DNA from: Sinohyriopsis cumingii
Lineage: Eukaryota; Mollusca; Bivalvia; Unionida; Unionidae
Assembly (NCBI GenBank): GCA_028554795.2
Contig: CM068842.1
Location: 27,977,577-28,041,576 of the forward strand
Direction of reading: 5' to 3'
Length of the DNA: 64,000 nt
This document shows positions 52,043-63,489 of the stretch, piece by piece. A program made the translations under genes and the position numbers. Position 1 is the first letter of the stretch; every line of letters begins with the position of its first letter. The notes beneath the pieces were generated by a model, which saw nothing but the letters and a program-made list of their open reading frames with translations, was not told where the DNA came from and did no database searches.

Positions 52043-52279
52043 ATGTGGACCACAGTTGCGTCATCCACCCTTGTGTCTTCCATGCTGTTTAAGACGGACA
52101 TGCTCATGTATGTCAGGTCCAAGTGGACTGTTGTTGATAGGACAGGTACTAGTCAATGGATTTGGAGAGTTTACATAGAAAGACAAGGATGTCTCAAGAG
52201 GGTACTTGTGTATGGACCGGCAGTTAGAAGGAGTTTAAGAAGAAGAAGAAGAAGATGTGACAGATGCCATCTATGTTAA
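52043..52279 (+). CDS. SL5 small basic protein (78 aa), divergent allele in copy B
   Basis: Aligns end to end with copy A SL5 but differs at about one residue in four. The shared core is MYVRSKWTVV and RVY.ERQ.CLKRVL.YGP.VRRSLR; the tail is RRRRRRCDRCHLC. TATAAATAA and ATG spacing are conserved. The stem-loop begins 24 nt after the stop. Confidence 0.72.
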   Translation: MWTTVASSTLVSSMLFKTDMLMYVRSKWTVVDRTGTSQWIWRVYIERQGCLKRVLVYGPAVRRSLRRRRRRCDRCHLC

Positions 52280-52296
52280 TATTAATATTAACATAA

Positions 52297-52673
52297 ACCC
52301 AAAGGCCCTTTTCAGGGCCAGCCATATTTCTCGAAAAGCGATAGCCTTTCCATTGCCTACCCCTTTTTTAAATTTAAATTTAAATTTAAATTTAAAAAAA
52401 AAATCCCATATTCAATTCCCCTTGTCCCTAGACAAACCCAAACTCTATTCCCATGTTAATTTCCCCTTGTCGCTAGACAGACCCACACTATAGTTCCATG
52501 TTAAATTCCCCTTGTCGCTAGAGTGACCCACGATTTTTCTCCATGTTAATTTCCCTTGACGCTAATCTGACCCGCGATATTTCTCCATGTTAATTTTCCC
52601 TTGACGCTAGAGTTGCCCAAGGGGTCTTGTAATGCTAATTCCCCTTGACGCTAGGGTGACCCCATTTACTACT
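52297..52673 (-). repeat. Right TIR of copy B
   Basis: Inverted match to 35571-35949. Confidence 0.93.
52304..52319 (+). terminator. Histone-type 3' stem-loop after SL5 (copy B)
   Basis: GGCCCTTTTCAGGGCC preceded by CCAAA and followed by AGCCATATTTCTCGAAAAGCGA; inside the TIR. Confidence 0.82.
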
Positions 52674-52679
52674 AGCAGG
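52674..52679. other. Target-site duplication (right) of Polinton B: AGCAGG
   Basis: Identical to 35565-35570. Confidence 0.93.
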
Positions 52680-53145
52680 AAACATATTTTATTTCTCATT
52701 AGGATGACTGATAACTTCGGAGATTACAAAAAAACAAATTGTCTTGAGTACGTAATAGTTTTTCATTCAATATTAATGTCCTCCATGGTATTGATTAAAA
52801 ACTAAATCAGGAGAAACTAAAAATCAACACAACTTTAAAATAATCGCCCTACCGTTGGCCATTTTATGAAATCTTTGTCGAGATATAACCAGACAGCAAT
52901 AAGGTTAAAAATATTTTGAAGTAGATTAATGTTCTGACAATTAGCAAACAAGGACGGTTTGCTGTAGACAAATAATTACAAAATCACAAATGTGACATCA
53001 GGAGACTCTCAAAGCATCTTCCTTTACTCCCGCAGTGATTTTGCTTTGCATAAATGCCATTCATTATGATGTAAACCTAAGATGAATTTTTTTATATGGC
53101 GACAATCTACTTCATCAAGCTGTCTCTGACCCAAATTGCAAGACA
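52680..53145. other. Host DNA, no gene recognised
   Basis: AT-rich, stop-rich in all frames. Confidence 0.4.
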
Positions 53146-53456
53146 AGACAAGAAAATTAAGACAAGACAAGACAAGACAAGACTAGACAAGACAAGACAT
53201 GACATGACATGACATGACATGACATGACATGACATGACATGACAGGACAGGACAGGACAGGACAAAACAGGACAGGACAATACAAGACAAGACAGGACAA
53301 TACAAGACAAGTCAGGACAATACAATACAAGACAAGACATGACATGACATGACATGACATGGCATGACAGGACAAGACAAGACAAGACAAGATATGACAA
53401 GACATGACAGGACAAGACAGGACAATACAAGACAAGACAGGACAATACAAGACAGG
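53146..53456. repeat. Pentanucleotide-type array (GACAA/GACAT/GACAG)n
   Basis: About 60 five-base units, arranged in blocks of GACAA, then GACAT, then GACAG, with higher-order repetition. It yields long spurious Cys/Leu/Ser-rich minus frames. Confidence 0.96.
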
Positions 53457-54250
53457 ATCAATATGTACAAGGTATGAAGTATATAAGAAAATTAACATGA
53501 ATATAGCGTGTGGGGACATAACAAAATGATAACAGGGATTACACAATTCGAAAAACAGTCTAAGAACACTGCAAATATTTTTTTTTCAAGAGTCATATGT
53601 TACTTGTATTCATTATTTAATTATATTTATAAACGTTGGTCCCGTAAACAGTGAAATGAGGTAAACATTGTTGTCTTTTACGAAAATAAGAACATGATAG
53701 AAGATAATGAAATTCATTACCAATTTCTTGCGAATGACAGAGTGTACATTATATTTCATTACAGAAAACATTATCCCATCTACCAGAGTCAACAGACATA
53801 CGATTTGCAGTTCTGAACTTAATTAAGATTTTTAGAGGTAGTTTTGATAGTGAGAAATAGATCTTTTCTAGATATAAACTAGTCTGAAATAACAAGTAAT
53901 CAAGACCTTTAAATGACCTATTAATATTAGTTGCCAAAGCTTATCTTTATTGATCTTTTAGTCGCAGTTCTACAGATTTTGTTAAGCATTTAACCGACTC
54001 AATAACTGATCTCTCCATACGTAGCTAAACTCAATAATTGACCTATCCATACGTAGCTAAACTCAATAACTGATCTCTCCACACGTAGCTAAACTCAATA
54101 ATTGATCTCTCTATACGTAGTAAACTCAATAATTTATCCCTCCATACGTAGCTAAACTCAATATCACCTAATATATATTTGACTTCTACTGTTATAGTAA
54201 TTATTTAAAAAAATGTTTGTGTAAGAGAGATCACACATGATAAGATATTT
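53457..54250. repeat. Left copy of a diverged duplication
   Basis: Collinear with 55720-56300. Shared phrases include GTATATAAGAAAAT, ATATAGCGTGTG, AGGATTACA(C)AATTCG, TATTTATAAACGTT, CTTAATTAAG and AAGACCTTTAAATGAC. Both copies start next to a GACAA array. Confidence 0.7.
54000..54165. repeat. 32-bp tandem repeat, 5 copies
   Basis: Unit CTCAATAA(C/T)TGATCTCTCCATACGTAGCTAAA, present only in the left copy of the surrounding duplication. Confidence 0.9.
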
Positions 54251-55665
54251 TTGAAAGCATATATATAATTAATTTTCCTACATGTTTCATAAAAAGTCTT
54301 GTGCAATACTTGCATATTTATATGCACCAAGAATATTGCATTATGCGACCAAATTAAAAAGAAAATCTGCATAGGTTATTTCGTAGCTTCAGGAAGTAAT
54401 AGCATATAAAAGAAATAAGATGTTTTGACTTTTCCAGAACCTGTCGGATCAGATTTGTTTGCCTTATCACCGTACGCAGAAACTCACACTCAATAAGCAT
54501 TTTATTTTCTGTTTTTAACGCTGCTTTCTATCGAATGCAAGTAACATTATTCATTGGTTAACAGATCTCCAGAAAAAAATAAAATGAAATATAATAATGA
54601 TTTACTTATGGACTAGAATAGGATACAACAAGAGCGGATTGGCAGCGATGCATGGAAGAGATGACAAAAGTTTCACATGCCTATTAAAGTGTGAATTTTC
54701 TGCTTCTCTAACAAGACTGAAGTATAACTATGAAATTTGTTTGCATTTTTTTGATCGTTATTTGCTTCGCAGTTCAGTTTATCTTACAATACAACGGTCT
54801 AAGTGGAATGTCTTGTACGGTCATAAATGGCAATGACACCTATTGTGTTTGTAAGGTCCAAACACAACGACTTGCTATGCTCATTAAATATCAAGCTTTA
54901 GTAAATGTTTGAGGCAATTAGAACATATTTTTTACAAGCAAATCATTTTAATTGTAAATACCAATTGTATTGAAATCTGACACATTTTTAAAAATTAAAA
55001 TTTTAAGAATTAAAATTAATATTAAAACGTTTGGCAAAAATCTACCCATGTTTAGCTTTGAAAGGGATGCCCCTCATTAAAAATATTCAATCCTCTTCCT
55101 CCCAGTTGATGATGATGGTGTTCTGCGTCCCGAATTGTGGCTTGTACATTAAGATGGTATTTCCTGCATTTCCAAGAGTTTTAAAAATTCCGTTACCTGC
55201 AATGTTGAGTAATTAGTATAAAAAAATAGCTAAAAAGTACTATGTGATTGCAGATTAATTTACACCAGAGACTAAAAGAAGATATCTTCTCATTTGTCAT
55301 TTGATTGAAATAGCAACATTGGTGACGTGCATTCTTGGACACTGAACGTTTGACCGATACTCAAGGCGAACGTTCTAGTGCACATCCTCTAATAAATAAA
55401 TTCTGGAGTTCCGTTTTCTTTTGTTCTTTTAATTGAGCAGTTTTCTTTTATCTTTACATGATATCCGCTGGAACGTGCGGAAGTTAATCAAGCACGCCCT
55501 TACAAATTGTCTCCCTACGTGAAATTTTATTGGTTGAGAGGTACAGCAAACAAAAAATTGCAACAATCTTTTGTGTTTTAATCTTAGGTCTTTTAAAAAC
55601 AAAAATGCGTTCGTTTATTAATAATTTGTTATTGTTATTTACACTAACAGTACTTCATTACACTT
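54251..55665. other. Host DNA, no gene recognised
   Basis: The frame at 54730-54912 starts with a signal-peptide-like stretch (KFVCIFLIVICFAVQFIL) followed by a Cys-containing 40-residue segment. It is too short and isolated to call a gene. Confidence 0.35.
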
Positions 55666-55712
55666 CAAAAAGACAAGACAAGACGACAAGACAAGACAAG
55701 ACAAGACATAAG
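55666..55712. repeat. Short GACAA array
   Basis: About nine AAGAC/GACAA units at the left edge of the second duplication copy. Confidence 0.85.
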
Positions 55713-56300
55713 AGATAAGAGATATATAAGAAAATGAATATCAATATAGCGTGTGATATGGCGTATTGTTGAACAAGGATTACAAAATTCGGAAATATTC
55801 AATCAAAGAACTTGCAAATAATTTTTTAAGAGTGATTTATTACCTGCATTTATTAATTGGTTCTATTTATAAACGTTAGTCACGGAAACATAATACTGAC
55901 GCATAATTTTGTTGTCTTTCATCATGACAATAAAACGGCGATAGGGAACATTATGCCATCTAATACATTCAACAGGAAACTTAAGATTAGCGGTTCTAAT
56001 CTTAATTAAGTTTTCAAGCGTACTTTTATGATGAAAAATCGATTTTCTTATAAATCAGAACAAGTTGTAAACAATCTGTCATTAAGACCTTTAAATGACG
56101 TCAATGTAAATATTGTCGGTGTTGATTTTTTACCAATAGTCCTGCTGCCTTTGTTAATCATTTAACTGACACAACACGCTGGTTTCTATATACGTATCTA
56201 AATCCAGAATAATGTAACATATATCTTACTTGCAATATCCATTACTTGTCGTAAGAGGTGTCATAAAAATGTTTGTATAAGAGAGAATACATATGATAAG
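55713..56300. repeat. Right copy of the diverged duplication
   Basis: Matches 53457-54250 in order. It lacks the 32-bp tandem array, having a single decayed ACGTATCTAAA unit instead. Confidence 0.7.
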
Positions 56301-56884
56301 ATGGCATGTTTTCATAATCTCTAATCTAGCCTAATAGAACAGTATATTATGCTATGTTTGAAGGCAACATTTAAAGGTAATCGACCAAGTTCACCATGTA
56401 CCATATATAGAGGTGTACAGTTTTGACATTCAAAATACGTATTCAATATACGTATTCAGGTCGAAGGAAATTAATGACGAATTTCTTTTACTTTTTCAAC
56501 TATAGCACACGTTACAAATACACAAATTTCACATGCACATGATAGAATCGGTAGAACTGTTTGGTCGAAAAGTTTTAGCTGAAAATTAATATTCAGTGTA
56601 AATTAAGCATACGTTTTTGAAATAAATAATAGCTATAAATGCTAGATTTTCCAGGCAAGTTGAGAATTTTCCGTCCTTGTGAAATATAATACATAAGTAC
56701 TAAGATTTATCTACAATGTTAATAACGGCATTTCTTATCTTAAATTTGCAGGTGTGATCTGTGCTGAAACAAGTACAATATTGTTTGCTTTATCTGTACT
56801 GATTGTATGTTTTAAAATTTCGCAATATATATTAAATATATCAAAGATAAAATGCATATATATTGACAGATTTTGTTGCAGATT
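56301..56884. other. Host DNA, no gene recognised
   Basis: AT-rich without coding signal. Confidence 0.4.
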
Positions 56885-57525
56885 GTTGTGAGGGGCATTT
56901 GTCATGGAGGTTAGTCTTGTTTTAGCAAGTTCTGCTGGTATCCTAGCTGACCTATCTTTCTTTAGTGCATTTACTGCGGCCTCTACTTCTTCCTCGAGGA
57001 TCTGTTATTGTCAGTGGGAAGTTTAGTATAGTTAGGTCTCCAGAAGTCTCCTGGTTGTAAAGCGATGTTTCAAGATCATCTTCTAAGAATCTCTTTATCT
57101 TCTGTGAGACTCTTCCCAGCCTTATCCTGGTTTGTGGTGTTCTCCCCTGTTTCTCTATTGTCATGTTTTTGACCAACCGGTATGACTCTTACTGTTATTC
57201 TGGTTACTCTTTTCTCGACGTCCTTATATTGGTTCTCTATCCAGTTAATTGTTTCTTAATTCTGTTGGTAATCTTCCTGTATGTTATGCACTTTCATGGT
57301 CTTCTCTCTTCCTCGTCAGTTTTCTCATTACACCAGAGGTCGAGGGTATCCGTGATTCAGGTCTCTATCCTAAGATGCTTGCTAATTACCTTGTTGGTTG
57401 TGCCTATTACTGCGGTTCTGGTGGTGATGAAGGAGTCTAGGTTTATTTCTTCAGCAACCAGAATTGTGAGTGGTGCACATCTTCCGCCAATTGACACTTC
57501 AAATGCTTGTTCCACGCTATGATCC
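56885..57525 (-). mobile_element. LINE relic, inverted 5' part
   Basis: Minus-strand blocks match the linker and RT N-terminus of a common invertebrate LINE: LRIET/TLDLWCNEK-like text near 57350, a SLYNQETSGDLTILN block near 57030-57080, and EEEVEAAVNALKKDRSA near 56930-57000. Frameshifts and stops are present. Confidence 0.65.
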
Positions 57526-57529
57526 TTAA

Positions 57530-58745
57530 GACCTGTGTCTGATCATCATGAATCCATAAATGCTAAGAAAGGGAATCTGGAGCTGTGCCAGAACTAACGA
57601 ACGATCAGCCTCATCATTCACCCAAGCAAGGTCATCCTCAACAAAACGAAACCCCAAACAGAGCACGTCATCTGCTCTGCTGGAGGACAGGCATGTTTCA
57701 GAGCAGGACGTAGCACTATAGAACATATCTTCAATATTAGAATCCTCTGTGACAAGTATCATGTCTTCACTGTCTTATGGGCTACCATGCGGATATAAAA
57801 CATAACTAATTAGCTCCACTTAAAACCTGTTTGACAAGGCAAATATCTTAGTTCGTGTCAATGGAAACATAGGAATTTGGTTCAGAACACTATTTGGAGT
57901 CAGAAACGGGTGCTTTCTTTCGCCCACTCTCTTCAACATCTACCTGGAAAGGACCATGTCTGATACCTTGGAAGACCACAAGGGCAGTGTCATTGTTAGA
58001 GGCAGAACAATCACCAACCTGCGCTTCGCTGAGATATTGTTGGTCTAGCATGGGATGAAGAAGAACTGGAATCCTTAGTGAACCATCTCAACTAAGCATT
58101 AAAAAGAGTGAATGGACATAAACTGGGTACAAAGGCACGCATTAAATGTCTATGTACTATTGCCTATGACGAATGTTCAGAACATGAGGTTATCTCCTGG
58201 ATTGTGCAGACAACAACTGCATTAGCTAGGCTGAATCATGTTTGCTAGGACAGCAACATTACTCTTGAGTCCAAGATCAAGTTTATGCGCTCTCTCGTTA
58301 CGTCCATATTCCTGTATGCATGTGAGACATGGACACTGCCAGTAGAACTAGAGAGAGGAATCCATGCATTATAGATGAGATGTTATCGCAGGATCCTGAA
58401 AATCTCATACTTAGACCACGTCTCTAATGAGGAGGTGCGCAATAGAATCCAAGTTGCAGTTTGACCTTATGAAGATCTGCTCACCATCGTAAAAAACACA
58501 AGACAAGATGGCATTGTCACATATTAAGCTCATCAGGCCTGTCTAACATAATCCTATAGAGCACAGTGAGAGAAAAAGAAAACGAGGCAATCAGAAGAAG
58601 AGATAGGAAGATAACATCAATGAGTAGACAGTCATGGACTTTGCAAAGTGCAAAAGATCTGAGAAAAATGTCGAAAGATTGATGCAAAGTAATTTGTGGC
58701 ACTGGGGAGTCATTGTTTGTCTGTCTCCATGGATGGTGCTTTTTT
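57530..58745 (+). mobile_element. LINE relic, 3' part with reverse transcriptase
   Basis: Plus-strand blocks in order: AKKGNLELCQN..RTISLI (57555-57615), CFRAGRSTIEHIFNIRI (about 57690-57740), FRTLFGVRNGCF.SPT.FN.YLER (57880-57950), TITNLRFAE (58010-58035, FADD site degenerate), SIFLYACETWTLPVELERG (58305-58360), MRCYRRILKISYLDHVSNEEVR (58375-58440). Many stops; dead. Confidence 0.75.
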
Positions 58746-59500
58746 CATGCTGCTCTAGGGTTTACATTTACGCTATGTCCTGACAAACTAAAGATCTCAT
58801 TTCACGATGGTAAAAATGATTCGAAGAATTTTTGACCGCCTTAAAAATCCTGAAACAATTATAGTGAATATTTGTTGTGTGCATCTGATAATGAATGTAA
58901 TCCCTATTTGAGCCTTTAGCATAACTCCGATCTCAGGGTCTAAACCGTTTATAAACGACATATTTAAACGGTAATGATATAACTCGTTTCATATGAGGAG
59001 AAAATCATAAAAGGGCTTTAGTGTATACTAGCACGTAATATCTGTTATCGTGCTAGAAAGAAGGGGAAACATGAAAATCAGAAAGAGAAACAAAATATGG
59101 AGTACGGAAACTGCATAAGTCAAATGAGCATCTAAAAAAGTTATCTTTCATATAGTCCATGTGGTGTCAGTAGAAGGTGTCTTGTATATCTATATTTTTA
59201 TAACTCCTGTTGTTATATGTTCATTTTTTCTCCGTTAACTTTTACATTGTCAGACTCGTTCAGTATTTTGCTATATTGAACTCGGGCGCACGTCATATTG
59301 CACTCATAAAGGAACTACTTTCTATCGCAAACAAACAATGGACGCAGACGCCAGCACTTTTGATAATAATATTGTTGTGTAATGATGAATCTGCGCTTGT
59401 GTATTTAATTTGGAATAGGACATACATTCAGTTACTGTTTCTTGTAGTGTATGTTTTGGTTACATAATTAAGCCTTAGGTAGAATAAGAAAATGGGCATA
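58746..59500. other. Host DNA, no gene recognised
   Basis: AT-rich. The frame 59210-59467 has no recognisable domain. Confidence 0.4.
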
Positions 59501-59508
59501 TAATAAGA

Positions 59509-59619
59509 AGGTTACTGCATTTGTATGGGAAAATATTAAATCATTTTGTCCCGAAGTCGTGCAGCATTTCCATTCGAAAAGTTTATTCATAGTTTTTTTA
59601 TATACAAATGCAGTAACCT
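59509..59619. repeat. 111-bp hairpin element with 18-bp perfect inverted ends
   Basis: AGGTTACTGCATTTGTAT at 59509-59526 and its exact inverse at 59602-59619. Possibly a small MITE. Confidence 0.75.
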
Positions 59620-60019
59620 ATGAGTACATGATTTTATATAATTTTTATAATTTATCTTCATGGCTGTAACGTGCATAGGATATCTTTTATTTATAAATTG
59701 TGTACGTGATCTGGCTCTGTTTTAAGAACACAAATTGCATAGGATTGATAAATAGATGTTTACGTATGTGTTCACAATTAATAATAATAATCTTAATACT
59801 AAGACTTAAAATGGCGCCAATGGCAGTTTTTCTTAGTGACTGATGGGATATCGAAATTTCCAGAATAAGTTTATAGCTTCCAATTAGATGTGAATATTTT
59901 TTATTGACGCAAAATCAATAGTGTATGATGTCACGTTGGGTTAATTGCGAAATATAGTCGCAATATACGGTGTATATGAGGAGAAAGTTAAGCTAAGCTA
60001 TAAGATTCATTCCGATTTC

Positions 60020-60410
60020 TGGAGTCATTCACACTTTTCGTGTTCCTGCTGTAAGTCTTCAGATGTGTTTTAAGTTTGTTTGGACTGTTCAGTGGTGATA
60101 GAAATTGCTCAATATTGGACAATACTATTATTCTGGAATTGTTTTAAATTATTCGAAGGAATTCAGGACAACGCCATCTCGATAACGTCACGATTCTTGG
60201 AGAACCATTATTGAAATTGATAAGGACCTTTTCATTCATTTGGGACTTTCATAGACCTTCATGATGATTAGCTTAGATTCATTTCATCACTAAGTTCCTC
60301 TATCACGTTTCAAATCTAACTTTGATAAATAAATTGTTTCTTAACTTTTACAAAACTGGTTTGTTTTCCTTCTGTTATGTTACTTACGTTTGTGACCACA
60401 GAGTCGTAAC
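60020..60410 (+). repeat. Dispersed repeat, copy 2
   Basis: Right end GATAAATAAATTGTTTCTTAAC / TTTTACAAAACTGG / CACAGAGTCGTAACAC parallels the right ends of the repeats at 33.1 and 63.2 kb. Confidence 0.45.
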
Positions 60411-62860
60411 ACAAGGCAAATATCAATATTTTAAATGAAAAATCTGTTGTTATATTTCAGCTGATATCTATTAAGACTTATACAAAGTTTGATAATTTTG
60501 TAGACATGTATGTATATTTGTTTAACTACTATTTTATTTGTAATTGTCATTAAATATTGATATTTCTAAATATTGGGTCATATGCAATATTTTTTTTATT
60601 CAAACGTATTGTATCTCCCATCCACAAAAATGACGTAATAGCACTCGTCATCCAAAGCGCGATTCTGACATTTGGTATATGAATAATTTTTAAAGGAGGC
60701 GTATATGATCCTGGATAAGTCAAGTTCGATTGCAAACAGCGCAGACTAAGATTTGCCTCTGGATAATGCACATGCAGGTCAGGGGCTATGTTGGCTTCTC
60801 TATTAATTATTCTTAACAAATTGCAGAGATCCAGATCTGTCCGCACATTATATGATGGTAGATCTGGTTTCGTGCAGTTTGCAGTTCGACTCGATTTATA
60901 AAGCAGTGTAATCGATAATTTTTTGGTTTGTTTGATCTTACCCCTCCAGCTCGGCCGCAGTAACCATCGATAAGAATTATCGTTCTTGACATGTCTTCCT
61001 CAGACTACCCCGATCCCCCTTTATTTTGCAGTATCGTGAAAGACAAGTTACAGGCTTTTTGAGGTTTATTTTACTGTTAGACAATATGACAGTATCATCT
61101 ACTTTCAACACAATTAAAATATTGAGTAACAACGTGACTTCTTCATATTGAAGATGCAATTCGATACAAAAGTAATTCTAAATCGTTAAATAACTTAAGC
61201 AAGTACGTGTAAGAGATCTTCCCCCCATTCGACGACCATTATTATACGAGAGAAAGTCATATATTGACCATTAAAATTAATTACCATATATGTATGCCCT
61301 AATATATAAAACGGATGCTTGTAATAGTTTTATTTGTATTAAATATTAATTCTGCCTACTATTATCAAGTATTCTTCTATATAATCCAGGGATAGCACTT
61401 TCGGTTCTGTCTGGTGTATATTTATAATTCTCTATAAACAATTCTATATACCTTGATTTATTTCATAGGAATCCGGAATGACTATGTAGATAGATGAGAA
61501 TTAATAATTGGGTCGTCATGCGAGTGTGTCTGTTACGCACGAGTGCATATAACACCGATAGAGTAGCATCATTTATTGGTCATGTGTGCTTAGTTGTGAC
61601 GAAATGTGGGCTGGTGTGTGAAGGCAAGGCGACGGGTGCCGTTTACCCGCGGTCCTGAGTTTTGAATCTCCGTATAGTATGAATTAAAAATTCTCTAACC
61701 TTTAGGGTTTTCTTTAATATTTCATTAAATAGCTTATACCAAAAATAACTCCCCAGACTGAACAAAACGATTTTTTAAAAAGTTAACAAAGCAATTTCCT
61801 TGCTTTCAGATCATCAATGAGACAATTCAGATTAAGCTGTTGACTACTCTTCACGAAGGCCAATCTGGTTTTCAATTAGATACTTCAGCCAGAGATAAAA
61901 TTTATTAATGGGTTCTTCCTAGATTGATGTGAACAATTTTGTTTATCGACCTTCTATCGCTGGAGGATGGTACTGTTCTGAAGTATTTTGACTTTCAGTG
62001 TCCTTGTAGACATGTCTTATTAAACTCTCCGACTCAGCTATATAGTACACTTCCTGATTCAAGTATTTAAATTAAAAAGATATATTAACTTAGATGATGC
62101 ATTGTATTTAAGGTAGTTTTTATATACTCATTTAAAAATCCATCATTAGCAAACGCTATACCATCAAAATATTGTTAACGCATGAGATAATTTCATCACT
62201 AGTAATGTAGGCATTGCTGATTTCGTCATCACCATCACCATTGTATAATGTACTTCATAAGGTGTGTGTTCTCAAACCACCCATACACTTCATGTTTGAA
62301 TTAATAATGTTGTGTTCGTAATTTTTCAAAAAATATTTAGGTCGCCTGAAGTGAGGTTTTCTTAGCGTTATGTATATTTAATTTAATTGTTTGTCTGTTA
62401 ATTTTAATTTTTTTATATTTCATACATGTATAATAATGTAACATTGTTTGCTGGACTTGACCTTGTCAAAAATTGAGTTCATTTCTGCTCGGCTTGATTG
62501 ACTTTTTATTTTTTTAAAAATTTAATTTATTTAAACAACTATAAATAGCTTCATTATTCTCTACGTGTCTGAGCTTATTAACTGAATTATTATTCAGGTA
62601 AACATATTGAATTTGGTCAGGGTTTGGGACATTCCAAAGTGAGTTTTATAGCCATTGTGTTTTAAGTAAACAAGGCTCATTAGATCATTCTAGAAGGTTA
62701 TTTGCCATTAGGCAATGGTTGTTTTTAAAAAAATGCTAATTTGGGACCTGGGGCCAAGCAGTATATTATCTTGTGACTGTGAGAATTTTACCAGCTGTGC
62801 TTTAACATCTAGCTATTTAAGTTGTATTATGTTGTGACCAGTTTGGACTGAATTTTATTT
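60411..62860. other. Host DNA, no gene recognised
   Basis: AT-rich. The frame 60550-60846 (minus, 98 codons) is unassigned. A possible box-B-like GTCCTGAGTTTTGAATCTCC near 61650 is too weak to call a SINE. Confidence 0.4.
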
Positions 62861-62929
62861 TCTTCAAATTATTGTATTCAAGTGATTATTGTCTCTGGAA
62901 ATACAAAAGTACTCTGACAAAACTATTGA

Positions 62930-63290
62930 ACAAAGAAATGCATTGGAGTTTATACTGAATTCAAACCTGGAATAACATTTCTATTTAACAAAAGACTGTT
63001 GACACGTCAGCACTTTGCTGACCATAATAGACAGGTCATCGCCATTAATTTTGGATCTCATCGGGACTTGAAATCAGTTTCACTCAGGACTTTTTATTAC
63101 TAGGACTTGTGTCTTTAATTCTTGGATTATAATTTGAATTTAATTCGCAATACCGTAAGTTCTTTTTTTATTTTTAACTTTGTATTCTAGGGCAAGAAAT
63201 TATTTGTTAAATTTTGCAGAGATTATTGTCTTCACTCTTTTCTGTTACTTATTTTAAGAGCACAGACTCATAACACTAAGCTTATTTTTG
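62930..63290 (+). repeat. Dispersed repeat, copy 3, left arm of an inverted pair
   Basis: The part 62950-63160 matches the reverse complement of 63500-63740 (shared TATACTGAATTCAAACCTGG, AACAAAAGACTGTT, AGGACT(T/C)GTGTCT, TTTAATTCGCAATACCG). Confidence 0.65.
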
Positions 63291-63489
63291 TTCACGGTAT
63301 TGATATATCCTCTACTTATATTTCAATTTCATCTTTATTCATCTGTGTTCTGTGTGTTTTAAATCTTGTATTCTGCTCTTGAATTGCAAGAGAAGAATAG
63401 ATTTCGTAATGTCCTTTGTAGACTCAACATGGATCGGGTTCCTCTGGAGTAAATCGATTTATATCTGCTATGCTTACTGGCCCTCAAAC

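Larger units (their letters stand above)
35571..52673. mobile_element. Polinton/Maverick copy B (17,103 bp), complete ends, decayed genes
   Basis: Same family, orientation and gene order as copy A, with very high internal identity. Lesions: an early stop in SL1 (36325-36327), SL2 start ATG to TTG (37489-37491), an 11-bp deletion in the penton gene (about 41368) and a 7-bp deletion in the membrane-protein gene (about 41560). In addition there is an integrase stop (42118-42120), two single-base deletions in PolB (about 47121-47127 and 49361-49367) and a stop in SL4 (51392-51394). Major capsid, basic protein, LVPY, 128-aa, paralogue, ATPase, SL3 and SL5 frames are open. Confidence 0.97.

Noticed and set aside
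53107-53546. Minus-strand frames of 112-129 codons rich in Cys, Leu, Ser, Val
   Set aside because: Reverse reading of the GACAA/GACAT array.
54730-54912. Small secreted-peptide-like frame with hydrophobic N-terminus
   Set aside because: Only 60 codons, isolated, no cysteine pattern I can assign.
61615-61675. Possible tRNA or SINE head
   Set aside because: Box B-like stretch is weak and no box A at the right distance.
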